64,000 bases of DNA from contig JBGSHS010000119.1 of assembly GCA_041752115.1 (NCBI GenBank), forward strand, positions 1 through 64,000, given 5' to 3'. The DNA comes from JAJRVM01 sp041752115 (GTDB taxonomy: Bacteria > Planctomycetota > Planctomycetia > Pirellulales > Pirellulaceae). The notes beneath the pieces were generated by a model. The model did no database searches. It was not told where the DNA came from and saw nothing but the letters and a program-made list of their open reading frames with translations. Below, piece after piece: positions 8,402 to 17,238 of this stretch. A program made the position numbers and the translations under genes. Each line of letters starts with the position of its first letter. Within the stretch, counting starts at the first letter, position 1.

Positions 8402-10702
8402 TTAATGTGGGCCCCGTACCTGCTCGGGGATATCGACAGGGTCAGAAAGGCTCTGAACTCCCGCCGATTTCGCCAGCCCCGACCGGAACACCTTGCCCGC
8501 CGGGCCTGCCAGGATGGCAGGCATCAGGATTAAATCACCCGCCAACGCAGCGAACAGGAGCGAGGCCATTAACCAGGCGAAGCGACGAATGGGCATGAAA
8601 GTGCTCAACGAGAACACGAGCAAGGCACAGGCACAGATCAGCGACGTGTGGATCATGGCCCCGGCACAACGATGCAGGGCAAACCGCAAAGCCTCACGCC
8701 GCGGCAACCTGCTGCGCAGTCCACGTCGATACCACGATAACAGGTGAAACGTGTCATCGACGGCAATCCCCATGGCAGCGCTCGCTGTCATGATCGAGCC
8801 GATTTCGATCCAGATACTGCACCATCCCATCACGCCGAAAACGATCACCGCCGGAAAAACGTTGGGGAGCATCGCCAGCAGACCGGATCGCAGACCACGC
8901 AACGCCACGATCACAATCAGAGTGATCACTCCAAACGCCATCAGGAAGCTTTCGACCAAATCGCTCAACAGTTCGCGCTGCGCTTTGTAGATCAGCGGAA
9001 TGACGCCGGTATACGTCACATGCACCTCCGGCACCTCGGCGACAATCGGATCAACGTGCTGGCGCAAAGTATCGACGAACCGGCCGTAGTCTACATCACT
9101 CAGCGCAGGAGCGCGGATACTGATACGCCACAACCGCTCACCCTCCTCGCCCGCCGCACAGAAACCGTTCTCCTCCAGCCGCTCCCTGATCAGAGGAGCA
9201 CTGCGACGGATCATGGCACGACGGGCAGTCAGCCGCGCTGAACTCCCTGCCGGAAGATAAGGAGCAAAGTCAGCACCCGAAAGAGTCGCCCCCACCTCCG
9301 GGATGCGATGCACTTCCCGTTCCAGCGCAGCCACTTGCTGCAATTGCTGCTGAAAGTCGTACTCCGCTCCGGAACGGAAATGCACCACTAGCTCCAGAGG
9401 TACCAACGGACCCAGGTTCTCTTCCAGCCAACGATAGTCTTCGATGATCCGGCTGTGAGCCCCGAATCGGTACTGCAGCTTCACTGTCGAACGAAGTGAG
9501 AAGAGTCCGATCCCGGTCAGACACATCAGGACCACCGAACCGACGAAGATCGCCGCATGACGGCGACAGGTGAAATCGAACAGACGGTCAATTCGCGAAA
9601 CAGGTATGCGTTGTTCCCCCACCTTCGCCGCCGCTGACGTCGACACAGGCCAGAGAGTGAGCAATACCGGCAGGAATGTCAGAACGATCGCCAGACTTGC
9701 CAGCATGCCCCAAGCCGCATAGATCCCGAATTGCATGACCGGGACTATCTCACTGACCGCCAGTGACAGCAAGCCAATCGCCGTCGTCGTCGATGCCAGC
9801 ATGCAAGGCCGCCAGCCAAATGAAAGCGCCAGTCGTGGCGCCGCCGATGGAGCGGTCTCCAGCAGCGCGTCCCGGTAGTAGTTCGTGAGATGAACTGCCG
9901 TCGAAATGCTCAGCACGAAGATCAACGGCGGCAACATGGTCATGACCAGATTCATATGACCGCCGGTGTAGTAAAGAGTGGCAAGGGCCACGCCGGTACT
10001 GTAGACGGACACCACCAGGATGACGATCGCCAGCCGCATGCTACGCAGACGCAGCCAGGTCAGCCCCAGCGCAATCAGCCCGGAGAGCCCGGCAAGTTCC
10101 AGCAACATCCGCTGACTCTCGATGTCAATGGTCGCAGCGTCCACCGTCGGCCCGCCCAGATGCAACTGCTCCTCGGGCACCCCGATCTCTTCCTGCGCAA
10201 CCCGCCGGATTTCAGCCACGGCCGCCGACCGATTGGCCGCACCACGCGACGAAATCGTCAGAATCACACAGGTGGTCCGTCCGTCCGGGCCGATCAGCAC
10301 TCCCCGCAACCGATCAAGGGCCTCTTCGCGCGGCACGTCCAGTGGCGGAGAGACGAGTTGATGCAGTATCTGCTGGCCAGTGATCGCCCGCTGGAAATAG
10401 GAAGTGTCCGGATCGCTGACCAGCATCTCGGCCAACTGCTGTGGTCGCTGGTCGTCGAGCGTGCAGCCGGGCCAGCTGACGACAGTGATCTCGTCATTCC
10501 CGAAATGGCGTTGCAGCCAGTTGTACGTCTTCGTCTCCTCAAAACCGCGTGGAAGCCACTGACGGGGATCGTTGGAGTTGCTCCGCAAAGCACCCAACAC
10601 TCCCGTCAGCAGCCACGGTGTCAGCACGGCCATGATGATCACTACGCTGGCCGTAAACAGGCGGGGAAACCCGCGATGTGCACTGAAAGATGAATGGCTC
10701 AC
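8402..10702 (-). CDS. MMPL/RND-family exporter
   Basis: 766 residues with the two-fold RND layout: one N-terminal membrane helix (about 15-37), a large periplasmic loop, a bundle of hydrophobic helices (about 205-390), a second periplasmic loop, and a second bundle (about 600-740) ending near the C-terminus. The GIAVDDTFH segment in the second bundle matches the charged transmembrane motif seen in MMPL transporters. At 766 residues with single-protein architecture it resembles lipid/hopanoid-type MMPL exporters more than drug-efflux AcrB pumps. Its ATG overlaps the stop of the upstream alpha/beta hydrolase (ATGA), so the two are translationally coupled and may act on the same lipid-like substrate. 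Confidence 0.9.
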   Translation of the reverse strand: MSHSSFSAHRGFPRLFTASVVIIMAVLTPWLLTGVLGALRSNSNDPRQWLPRGFEETKTYNWLQRHFGNDEITVVSWPGCTLDDQRPQQLAEMLVSDPDTSYFQRAITGQQILHQLVSPPLDVPREEALDRLRGVLIGPDGRTTCVILTISSRGAANRSAAVAEIRRVAQEEIGVPEEQLHLGGPTVDAATIDIESQRMLLELAGLSGLIALGLTWLRLRSMRLAIVILVVSVYSTGVALATLYYTGGHMNLVMTMLPPLIFVLSISTAVHLTNYYRDALLETAPSAAPRLALSFGWRPCMLASTTTAIGLLSLAVSEIVPVMQFGIYAAWGMLASLAIVLTFLPVLLTLWPVSTSAAAKVGEQRIPVSRIDRLFDFTCRRHAAIFVGSVVLMCLTGIGLFSLRSTVKLQYRFGAHSRIIEDYRWLEENLGPLVPLELVVHFRSGAEYDFQQQLQQVAALEREVHRIPEVGATLSGADFAPYLPAGSSARLTARRAMIRRSAPLIRERLEENGFCAAGEEGERLWRISIRAPALSDVDYGRFVDTLRQHVDPIVAEVPEVHVTYTGVIPLIYKAQRELLSDLVESFLMAFGVITLIVIVALRGLRSGLLAMLPNVFPAVIVFGVMGWCSIWIEIGSIMTASAAMGIAVDDTFHLLSWYRRGLRSRLPRREALRFALHRCAGAMIHTSLICACALLVFSLSTFMPIRRFAWLMASLLFAALAGDLILMPAILAGPAGKVFRSGLAKSAGVQSLSDPVDIPEQVRGPH

Positions 10703-11532
10703 CGGGGTTTGTTCGGAGTGCAGTTGGAGGAAGTAGCCATATCACCGAGAAACGAATGCAGCAGACGCGCAAATTCACTCGGTTGCTCGATCGGAGGCGC
10801 ATGGCCGCATCGGTCAATGAAAGCCAGCTCGGCACGCGTGATATGCTGCAAAAACTGCTCCGCCACAAAGGGAGGCGTGATCGCGTCGTCTCGCCCCCAA
10901 ATGATCATCGTGGGAACCAGTACCTTCGACAACTCGTCCAGCATGTACCGATCGCGAGTCGACTTGGCGACCTTCAAGAGAAAACGACGATAACTGCGAT
11001 CACTCAACATCCCTAGAATGTCACTCACCAGCTCGTCGGTCACATGTCGCGAATCGTAAAAAATCTCACACGCCTGTTCCCGGATGTAGTTGCGACAGAG
11101 TCGAGGTGGCCGGCCGCCACCCAAGTTGCGTTCAAACAGACCAGCACTCCCACACAGAATCAAACGCTCGACCTGCTCGGGACGCTGCAAACAGAAATCC
11201 AATGCCACCTGACCACCCAACGAGTTGCCACACAGCACAGCACGGTCCAGCTGCATCTCATCAAAAAAATGCGCTACATGATCCGTCAGTTGGCCTAGTG
11301 AGTCAAACGACGTGTGCCGCCGAGTATGGTCATGCTCAATAGGCATCTGCAACGCGAGAAAGCGATAGTGGTCGGCCAGATCACGCATGATCGAAAGCCA
11401 GTTGGAGGGACTGCCAAACAGACCGTGCAACATGACCACTGGTACCGGCCCCACGCCTACGTCGTAATAACGCAAACGCGTTCCGTCCGCCGCGATACGC
11501 TCCTCGCATCCGTTGGCGAAAGAAATACTCAT
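10699..11532 (-). CDS. Alpha/beta hydrolase
   Basis: 277 residues from ATG at 11532, chosen because GGGAGG lies seven bases upstream; a longer open frame exists upstream but lacks coding character. The oxyanion segment MLHGLFGSPSNW, the nucleophile elbow GNSLGG, the acid in WGRDDAITPP and the terminal His in CGHAPP give a complete Ser-Asp-His triad in the usual order. No signal peptide is seen, so it is probably cytoplasmic. The stop overlaps the start of the MMPL exporter. Coupling to an exporter suggests a lipid-ester or acyl substrate; the specific reaction is unknown. Confidence 0.9.
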   Translation of the reverse strand: MSISFANGCEERIAADGTRLRYYDVGVGPVPVVMLHGLFGSPSNWLSIMRDLADHYRFLALQMPIEHDHTRRHTSFDSLGQLTDHVAHFFDEMQLDRAVLCGNSLGGQVALDFCLQRPEQVERLILCGSAGLFERNLGGGRPPRLCRNYIREQACEIFYDSRHVTDELVSDILGMLSDRSYRRFLLKVAKSTRDRYMLDELSKVLVPTMIIWGRDDAITPPFVAEQFLQHITRAELAFIDRCGHAPPIEQPSEFARLLHSFLGDMATSSNCTPNKPR

Positions 11533-12088
11533 GTTGCCTCCCGCTGACTGCCATCTGTTACCACTGATACGCAATCTGCTTTCCTGACGACTAACCCACC
11601 AACCACGCGCACGTACCTGGTTCAACTCAAGCCATCGTCGAAAGCATGCACCCCGCGCCCAAACCTGCCACGCCAGCATTACCGGCCGGAGGAATACGCA
11701 CTTCCCTCGTCCTTCCCGGAGCAGCTCTTTGGGCTACAGCTCATCCTGACCGATAGCCCGCTGCGTACGTTCCGATGGCATCGCTCCAAGTGGATGACAC
11801 GAGTGGATGACACCGGTCGGGCGCCGAATCCCAGCGTCTCACGGCACTACCTCCAGCAACGGCCTGATGCAAAGTCCGTGCCCGTCGCCGCTCGACACAC
11901 CGTCACTATAGTCCAATTCGTTCGAAATCCCACCCTAAATCTGTCGCCCGCAAGACGTAACGTGTCCGCAGCTTCCTTTATCCGCTACGATCAACATGGT
12001 TTGCCCACTCCCCAAGATCGGGGCAAGCACCCTGATACGGGCGCGCAGAGCGGCGCTGGCAACGGCAGTCTTTGCCAGAAGGGGGGCA
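11533..12088. other. Intergenic spacer, no gene seen
   Basis: About 556 bases between two minus-strand genes. Short antisense frames are present but none has a plausible start or motif. A direct repeat of GTGGATGACAC occurs near 11791-11815. No terminator, RNA or regulatory motif was recognised. Confidence 0.5.
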
Positions 12089-13153
12089 TCAGCGACGGGT
12101 TACCGGCTGGCTGCGATCTGCCATCTCGGCGCGAGCGATTGGCTGTCGCTCTTCAGGCGACACAAAACACCCGTCCGAGAGGAAGCGGAGGGTGTAGGCG
12201 AACACGCGAGGATCGTTGGCGATAAATTCGTGGACCGCCGGCACGACGAGAAAATCGGAGGCGCCAGCCAGTCGCGTGGTCTCGACCGTGATGCGACCGT
12301 CATCGTCGCCTGGCTGGAACGGATTGAGCCCCAGCTTGTTGCCATATCCACCGGCAATGATACCGAATTCACGTGGCGGAATGGCCAGACGTGTCTCCAA
12401 GTCCTTCCAGTTGACTCCAAGCTGTCGGCCCGATTCTCCCAAGACCAGTTGAAACAGCTTATTATCCGAGAGCCGTGTGGCGGCGATCGAGCCATGATTG
12501 GGTGGGGCGATCATCACAATGCGGTGGATCCGCGGATCGGCACTCCAACCAATCTCCGGTGCCCCATTGCCTGCCAGATATCGCCGGATAACGATGTTCC
12601 CCATACTGTGGCCCACCAGATTGATCTCCTCGATCCCCTCAAGGCTCTCCAGGACCCTGGCCAGAGCCTGTGCCTGGGCATCAATGGTGGATCGAGTACT
12701 GGCATAATCCATGGCGAAGGTGGTGTAGCCGCCGTTCTTCTCCAGATGCCGAGCCAGTAAGTGCATGGACCAGCAGGGAGCCGCCAGTCCGTGCAGCAAC
12801 ACAACCGCCCGCCCGCTCATGGGTAACAGGTCTTCTTCCTGACGGATCGAGTCCAGTTTGGCTCGACACTGGCCATAAGTTCCGGAAGCATGGAGTTTTC
12901 CCTCTGCGTCCAGCAGTCGGCACTCACCGGATTCGACGTGTTGCTGGATTCTCCATTGATGGAAGAAGCACTGATCGGTCCACGCCGTGGCATTGTCCAG
13001 CGACGGCAGTGGGCGTGACGGGCTGCTTCCCCAACTACTCATTGGATCCGACGTCGGATCACTGCGATCATCCGCACCGACGCTCCCGGCAAGGAGTAGC
13101 AGGACCGTGACCACCATGGCTGATCGGGGAATTGCTGCCTCAACGTAACGCAT
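12089..13153 (-). CDS. Secreted lipase-like alpha/beta hydrolase
   Basis: About 354 residues from ATG at 13153; a frame upstream to 13228 has no support. A signal peptide is visible (hydrophobic VVTVLLLLAGSVGA, mature from about residue 27). The hydrolase core has the oxyanion segment VVLLHGLAAPCWSM, nucleophile elbow GHSMG and a late His-Glu-Phe (VHEFIAND), matching lipase/PGAP1-like hydrolases that act on lipid or GPI-like esters. It follows the MMPL-hydrolase pair on the same strand but is separated by about 550 bases, so a separate transcript is likely. Substrate unknown. Confidence 0.85.
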   Translation of the reverse strand: MRYVEAAIPRSAMVVTVLLLLAGSVGADDRSDPTSDPMSSWGSSPSRPLPSLDNATAWTDQCFFHQWRIQQHVESGECRLLDAEGKLHASGTYGQCRAKLDSIRQEEDLLPMSGRAVVLLHGLAAPCWSMHLLARHLEKNGGYTTFAMDYASTRSTIDAQAQALARVLESLEGIEEINLVGHSMGNIVIRRYLAGNGAPEIGWSADPRIHRIVMIAPPNHGSIAATRLSDNKLFQLVLGESGRQLGVNWKDLETRLAIPPREFGIIAGGYGNKLGLNPFQPGDDDGRITVETTRLAGASDFLVVPAVHEFIANDPRVFAYTLRFLSDGCFVSPEERQPIARAEMADRSQPVTRR

Positions 13154-13372
13154 CGGCCATCTCACTTCGCACCAGAAATCCGGGGGGGTAATTAGCGAGA
13201 GTGGTATGATATCAATGCCGTCGGGCAACGCAAGATCATTCTCGCCGGCGGGCCAGGAGGCGGGAGAGGATCAGCGCCCGCCATCGCCCCAGGGCAGGTG
13301 CGTCCCAGCGACGCGATTAGCTGCTGCGGACCGGGACTGGCCGTCGCGAAGTGGTGGGGAAATCGGGAGCGC

Positions 13373-13451
13373 CACAATGCCACAATGCCACAATGCCACA
13401 ATGCCACAATGCCACAATGCCACAATGCCACAATGCCACAATGCCACAATG
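13373..13451. repeat. Octamer array 1 (CACAATGC, nine full copies plus a partial)
   Basis: Nine perfect CACAATGC units from 13373 to 13444, then CACAATG. The array is homogeneous, unlike arrays 2 and 3. Because 8 is not a multiple of 3 and neither strand contains a stop word, all six frames stay open across it. Confidence 0.95.
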
Positions 13452-13656
13452 GGCCAGTACGCCGCGCTACGACTCCCGCCAAGAGGTAGCCGTTGCTGGC
13501 ACTGCTTGCGACTTCCCTTGGTCATTGGGCATTTCGCGTTCGATATGCTGCGGTTCAGACGACTCCAGGCGCAGGGTGCCTGCTATCGGTCGGGCTTGAT
13601 CGACTGCTGCGGACAGGGACAGGCCCGTCGCGAAGTGGTGAGGAAATAGGGAGCGC

Positions 13657-13759
13657 GACAATGCCACAATGCGACAATGCGACAATGCGACAATGCCACA
13701 ATGCCACAATGCGACAATGCCACAATGCCACAATGCCACAATGCGACAATGCCACAATG
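13657..13759. repeat. Octamer array 2 (mixed GACAATGC/CACAATGC, twelve copies plus a partial)
   Basis: Twelve units from 13657 to 13752 with first-base variants in the order G C G G G C C G C C C G, followed by CACAATG. The interspersed variants differ from array 1 and array 3 and could be used to trace expansion or typing polymorphism. Confidence 0.95.
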
Positions 13760-13978
13760 GGCTAGTGCGCCGCGTTACGACTCCCGCCAAGAGGTAGCCG
13801 TTGCTGGCACTGCTTGCGTCGTCCCTTGGTCATTGGGCATTTCGCGTTCGATATGCTGCGGTTCAGACGACTCCAGGCGCAGAGTGTCTGCTTTCGGTCG
13901 TCTGCTTTCGGTCGGGCTTGATCGACTGCTGCGGACAGGGACAGGCCCGTCGCGAAGTGGTGGGGAAATCGGGAGCGC

Positions 13979-14065
13979 CACAATGCGACAATGCGACAAT
14001 GCGACAATGCGACAATGCCACAATGCCACAATGCCACAATGCCACAATGCCACAATGCCACAATG
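13979..14065. repeat. Octamer array 3 (ten copies plus a partial)
   Basis: Ten units from 13979 to 14058 with first-base order C G G G G C C C C C, followed by CACAATG. The block-wise arrangement of the G and C variants suggests local expansion after the three larger units diverged. Confidence 0.95.
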
Positions 14066-14206
14066 GGCCAGTACGCCGCGTTACGACTCCCGCCAAGAGG
14101 TAGCCGTTGCTGGCACTGCTTGCGTCGTCCCTTGGTCATTGGGCATTTCGCGTTCGATATGCTGCGGTTCAGACGACTCCAGGCGCAGGGTGTCTGCTTT
14201 CGGGTT

Positions 14207-14435
14207 TATTGCCCGACCATTTCCCGAGGGCGGGTCCCGGTGAAAAACGGACAACGCGGCCCAAAGCGCTGGAGGCCTGAAGCGCAGGGTGTCTGCTTTC
14301 GGTTTGCAGGGTGTCTGCTTTCGGTTTTCTGCTTTCGGTTTCCTCGGTTCTCCACTACCTGACTTGCACTGCGCATTGCCGCAATGTGGCATTGTGGCAT
14401 TCCCTATTGCCCGACCATTTCCCGAGGGCGGGTCC
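14207..14435. repeat. Duplicated 31-bp element and degenerate inverted octamer fragment
   Basis: A 31-base sequence containing CCGACCATTTCCCGAGGGCG occurs identically at 14207-14237 and 14405-14435. Between them are repeats of TCTGCTTTCGG (also near 13885-13915) and, at about 14375-14400, a short degenerate copy of the octamer in inverse orientation (GCAATGTGGCATTGTGGCAT). The block is therefore a mosaic of older repeat debris. Confidence 0.8.
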
Positions 14436-14529
14436 TGGAGCGTGACGCGGTCTGATCGCAGCGGCAAGCGAATGCTCCGGCATTGAGGCGTTGATTTGTT
14501 GGATGCCAACGCGTCGCGCATGCCTTGAT

Positions 14530-14745
14530 TCAGGGCTTCGTCTTGCGGAGCGATCGCTTGAGCACTTCCACCAATCCCCAACCGGTGACCATTCCCAGCA
14601 CGTACGTGCCCAGGATCAACACCACTTTGGGGACGGTGACCGACCAGATCAGAAATCGCACGTCGACCGTCGCGATGTTCTGCACTGCAAACACGATCAT
14701 GAGCAGCGCCAGCACGACGGCGATCGTTATCTTGACGTATCTCAT
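14530..14745 (-). CDS. LapA-domain (DUF1049-like) small membrane protein
   Basis: 71 residues with two hydrophobic helices (about 6-22 and 37-59) and the VQNIATVDVRFLIWSVTVPK pattern typical of the lipopolysaccharide assembly protein A / DUF1049 domain. A basic tail follows the second helix. GGGGAG lies about ten bases before the ATG, supporting the start. Members of this family are small inner-membrane proteins; LapA of E. coli acts with LapB in LPS assembly control. No lapB-like gene is adjacent here. It sits directly beside the nested repeat region. Confidence 0.85.
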   Translation of the reverse strand: MRYVKITIAVVLALLMIVFAVQNIATVDVRFLIWSVTVPKVVLILGTYVLGMVTGWGLVEVLKRSLRKTKP

Positions 14746-15133
14746 GGCTCAACTCCCCTCATCAAGGCAAGGATCCACATCTAGGTCAGGATGCAAGCTC
14801 GCAAGTGCAACCTCTGGGACCAACGCTTACCACTCAAGTCGCCCCGCTGGCATTCGTCTCATCTCGAGAGACCATGATCGATCGCGAAGGTGGCGACAAC
14901 GAATCCCCATCCTAACGTTTGGTGAGGGAGATTACAGCGGGCCGCTCTTCGTCGAGCAGCAAAAGAAGTGTCAAATGGCTCCGGAGAAGAGCGGACAAAC
15001 ACTTCGGCGGTGGATTCTGTGAGCGGACTCAATCGGCATGTCAGCTGGCGGCAGGGCACCTTGGGCAAATTCAGATGCGTCTGGGGCAAGGACACTCACT
15101 TGGTCAGGCCAGGCGTCCCCAGCAGAATCAGAC
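14746..15133. other. Intergenic spacer, nothing recognised
   Basis: About 390 bases between the LapA-domain gene and the toxin gene, both on the minus strand. No reading frame with a supported start, no hairpin followed by a T-tract, and no known repeat from elsewhere in the window was seen. It presumably contains the promoter of the LapA-domain gene. Confidence 0.4.
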
Positions 15134-15541
15134 TCAAACCGTCTCGACTGAAATTACTTCCAGGTTGGGAATTCGTGCAAACTCCCGAGCATTCGTCGTC
15201 AGAACCGCGTATCCGTGATTCAATGCTGTTGCGGCAATCCACGAATCATGGTATCCGATCGGAATTCCGTTCTGCGACAGTTCCACAGACAATGCAGCGT
15301 GATGACGAGCTACCGCAAGTTCCACTTGAAGGACGGAAAACCGGGACAACAACGCTTCGACAAACCGACTTCTCACCTCCCGTCGTGTTGGAGTATCAGC
15401 GCGATGAACACCAACCAAGAGCTCCGAAGCAGTGACCACCGAGATGTATCCAGGACGATCCAGTTGAGCCAACGTCGCGTCGATACAACGGCTGCGTCGT
15501 TCCCAGAGGATAAACACCCCTGTATCAACTACGATTCCCAT
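15134..15541 (-). CDS. PIN-domain ribonuclease toxin, VapC family
   Basis: 135 residues, the usual VapC length. The acidic active-site residues of the PIN fold are in place: D6 in VVDTGVF, E40 in TASELLVGVHRAD, D99 in HDSWIAATA, with N117 in LTTNAREF completing the pocket. The SELLVGVHRAD and ALNHGYAVLTTN segments are characteristic of the FitB/VapC group. VapC toxins cleave tRNA or rRNA when released from the antitoxin; the target here is not predictable. The gene overlaps the upstream antitoxin gene by 13 bases, standard for a type II toxin-antitoxin operon. Confidence 0.92.
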   Translation of the reverse strand: MGIVVDTGVFILWERRSRCIDATLAQLDRPGYISVVTASELLVGVHRADTPTRREVRSRFVEALLSRFSVLQVELAVARHHAALSVELSQNGIPIGYHDSWIAATALNHGYAVLTTNAREFARIPNLEVISVETV

Positions 15542-15795
15542 GGATCATCGCTGTCCTGGTAACTCCGACGAACCTCTTCGATGTCCTTAGAGAAGGACTC
15601 CGCCTCCTCACCAAGAGAAGGCAGTGAGTCCATTAGGACGACAAAGTCCTTGAGCGAAATCGGATTCTTCTTTGGTACAACCTCGGCGATCGCGATCGAA
15701 CCATCGGCAAGTTCGACAGACACTTGCTCGCGCGCCACATGACGAAATAGATCTACCCAATCAATTTCGGCATTGGAAATCTCTCGTTTTTCCAT
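15529..15795 (-). CDS. Antitoxin partner of the VapC-type toxin
   Basis: 88 residues from ATG at 15795, selected because GGAG lies nine bases upstream; an in-frame ATG at 15804 overlaps that site. The N-terminal half (ISNAEIDWVDLFRHVAREQVS followed by a VELADGSIAIAEVVP strand pair) resembles short Phd/AbrB-like antitoxins, and the acidic C-terminal half (EEAESFSKDIEEVRRSYQDSDD) would be the toxin-binding tail. The overlap with the vapC-like gene and the order antitoxin then toxin support the pairing. Autorepression of the promoter is expected from the family but no operator was identified. Confidence 0.85.
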   Translation of the reverse strand: MEKREISNAEIDWVDLFRHVAREQVSVELADGSIAIAEVVPKKNPISLKDFVVLMDSLPSLGEEAESFSKDIEEVRRSYQDSDDPWES

Positions 15796-16204
15796 GACAA
15801 GCATCTCCGACAATAACAGCTTGGTGCTATTATAGCAGACCTGCAACGCAAGTTAAATGGTCACGCTGGCAGCTGGGTCTTGCCTTATCTCCCGGTGCTG
15901 CAGCCGTCAATCCGGCGTTCGTCTACGTCCTCCACAACAACCACCTGCGTATCATCGCGAGCGATCACGTCACCGTGATTGCCTCCTCGGACACTCGCCA
16001 ATAACTGCTTTGTCTGAGGGCGACTACTCGTGGTACAATCACACAGCGTTTTTTTTTCGCGGCAAGCCAGCGCCATGGCATTCGCTCGGCCGCTTGAGAT
16101 CGGGGTTGCCCTGTAGAACCGTCGGAATCCCCTGCTGGCGTTGGTTCCAACTTCGTTGCTTTTCCACAAACGAACCCCACTTTGCTGGGTGAGGAGCTAC
16201 CGTG
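15796..16204. other. Divergent intergenic region
   Basis: About 400 bases between the antitoxin (minus) and the lipoprotein remnant (plus). It must hold the toxin-antitoxin promoter, and an AT-rich stretch near 15815-15855 is compatible with it. A T-run at 16047-16055 is present. No gene was identified. Confidence 0.4.
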
Positions 16205-16867
16205 ATGTTGCGTGTTCCACGCCAAGCGATGTGGCCTTACATCTTTGGCTGCGGTTTGTTGCTGGCTGCCGCGGGCTGCGGAGAGCTAATTGCTGGCGAC
16301 GACTCCATGTACCTCGATCCGGGTCCGGCCATCTCGGCAGACCTGTCGGAATCGGGCCAGGGCAGGCACTATCATGAACGCATGGCCGCCTGGCAGATGA
16401 CACTGGTGGCGACGGACGAGCAAGTCCCGAATTCCTGCATCGATACGTATGTGAACGATCGCTATGCGTTCGTCCAGACTTACGAACTGGCGAAGATTAT
16501 CCCTGCGCTGGAGATCGACGGGAAGCGGCTCTCTCCGACAGCGGCGACACAGCTTGACGTGCAGGATGTTCCAGGTGGTGTTATCGCGCACTTCACGCTC
16601 GGGGATGTCCGAGTCACAACCGAAATCTATCCCCTGCTGCGGGCCCATGACACGCTTGCGTGGGAAGGCGCGGCATGGTATAGCATTTCCACCGAGCCAC
16701 CACGCCCCGTTGGGGTTCAATGTGGCGGAGGACACGTTCACGATCTGTTTCAACGGGCTTCTTGTCTGCGTACAGAACAATTCGCCGCGCAGGGCTGCAC
16801 TGCCTCACTCGCCGGAGAAACCGGCCGACTGGCGCGACGCCTCTCCACCACGTTTTCCGCAGCCTGA
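16205..16867 (+). pseudogene. Broken secreted lipoprotein-like gene
   Basis: The ATG at 16205 has GAGGAG ten bases upstream and opens a lipoprotein-type signal (hydrophobic run ending LLLAAAGCGE, lipobox Cys about residue 25). Up to about residue 175 (near base 16730) the sequence looks like a folded beta-rich domain, including QDVPGGVIAHFTLGDVRVTT. After the VQCGGG segment the frame changes to Cys/Arg-rich low-quality sequence ending at 16867, which looks like out-of-frame translation. Neither of the other frames continues the domain convincingly, so a frameshift plus deletion is more likely than a sequencing error alone. Family not recognised. Confidence 0.55.
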
Positions 16868-17238
16868 ATACTGGGCGTCGAGCGTGGCGGTGCGTAGTTC
16901 GTCGAGCGTAATGAATGTGGTGGAACTGCTCCTGCCAGCCACCCTTCCACTTGAATCCATGACCATCTCTTCTATCGGCCAGGATCCAGCCATCGGACTG
17001 GTCGCGATTGTGGTTGAGCAGTAGAGGACAGAGTACCGATTCTTGAAATGCCGTCCCGTGGGAACCGATCTGCCTTTGTCTTCTGCGATGCGGTTCGTGT
17101 CCGCTCGCACTACGCATTCCCCGTGTGCCCCCTTGCCCGCACGAGTTTCTTCCTGCGTGCACAGTGTGATGGTATAAACACTGGTGGAGAAATCCTGAAT
17201 GTCGCGTTTCCGTTCAGTGCTCGCCAGCTGAGGCCACG
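16868..17238. other. Spacer after the broken lipoprotein gene
   Basis: About 370 bases. Frames are open on both strands (for example minus 16614-17162) but without a convincing start, composition or motif. It may contain decayed remains of the interrupted gene or of a neighbour. Confidence 0.35.

Larger units (their letters stand above)
13336..14200. repeat. Nested tandem repeat: roughly 307-bp unit in three copies, each enclosing an octamer array
   Basis: The flank before each array (ending GGAAATCGGGAGCG or close to it; near 13346-13371, 13630-13656 and 13951-13977) and the flank after it (starting GGGCCAGTACGCC or close to it; near 13451, 13759 and 14065) are repeated almost identically three times, with a spacing of about 308 and 306 bases. 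The after-flank also carries a segment (13518-13553, 13826-13861, 14132-14167) related to dispersed repeats elsewhere in the window. The first before-flank is diverged. The copies appear to have arisen by duplication of the whole unit, with independent change of the octamer arrays inside. Confidence 0.9.

Noticed and set aside
13373..14065. Octamer arrays as a CRISPR array
   Set aside because: Units are 8 bases without spacers and no cas gene is present. They are simple tandem repeats.
13206..14243. Long plus- and minus-strand frames across the octamer arrays
   Set aside because: They exist because the octamer has no stop in any frame; residues repeat as MPQCHNAT or the reverse equivalent, starts lie inside repeats and no ribosome binding site fits. 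Not genes.
16614..17162. 182-residue minus-strand frame over the broken lipoprotein gene
   Set aside because: Arg/His-rich translation without motifs or a start site; taken as a shadow of decayed sequence.
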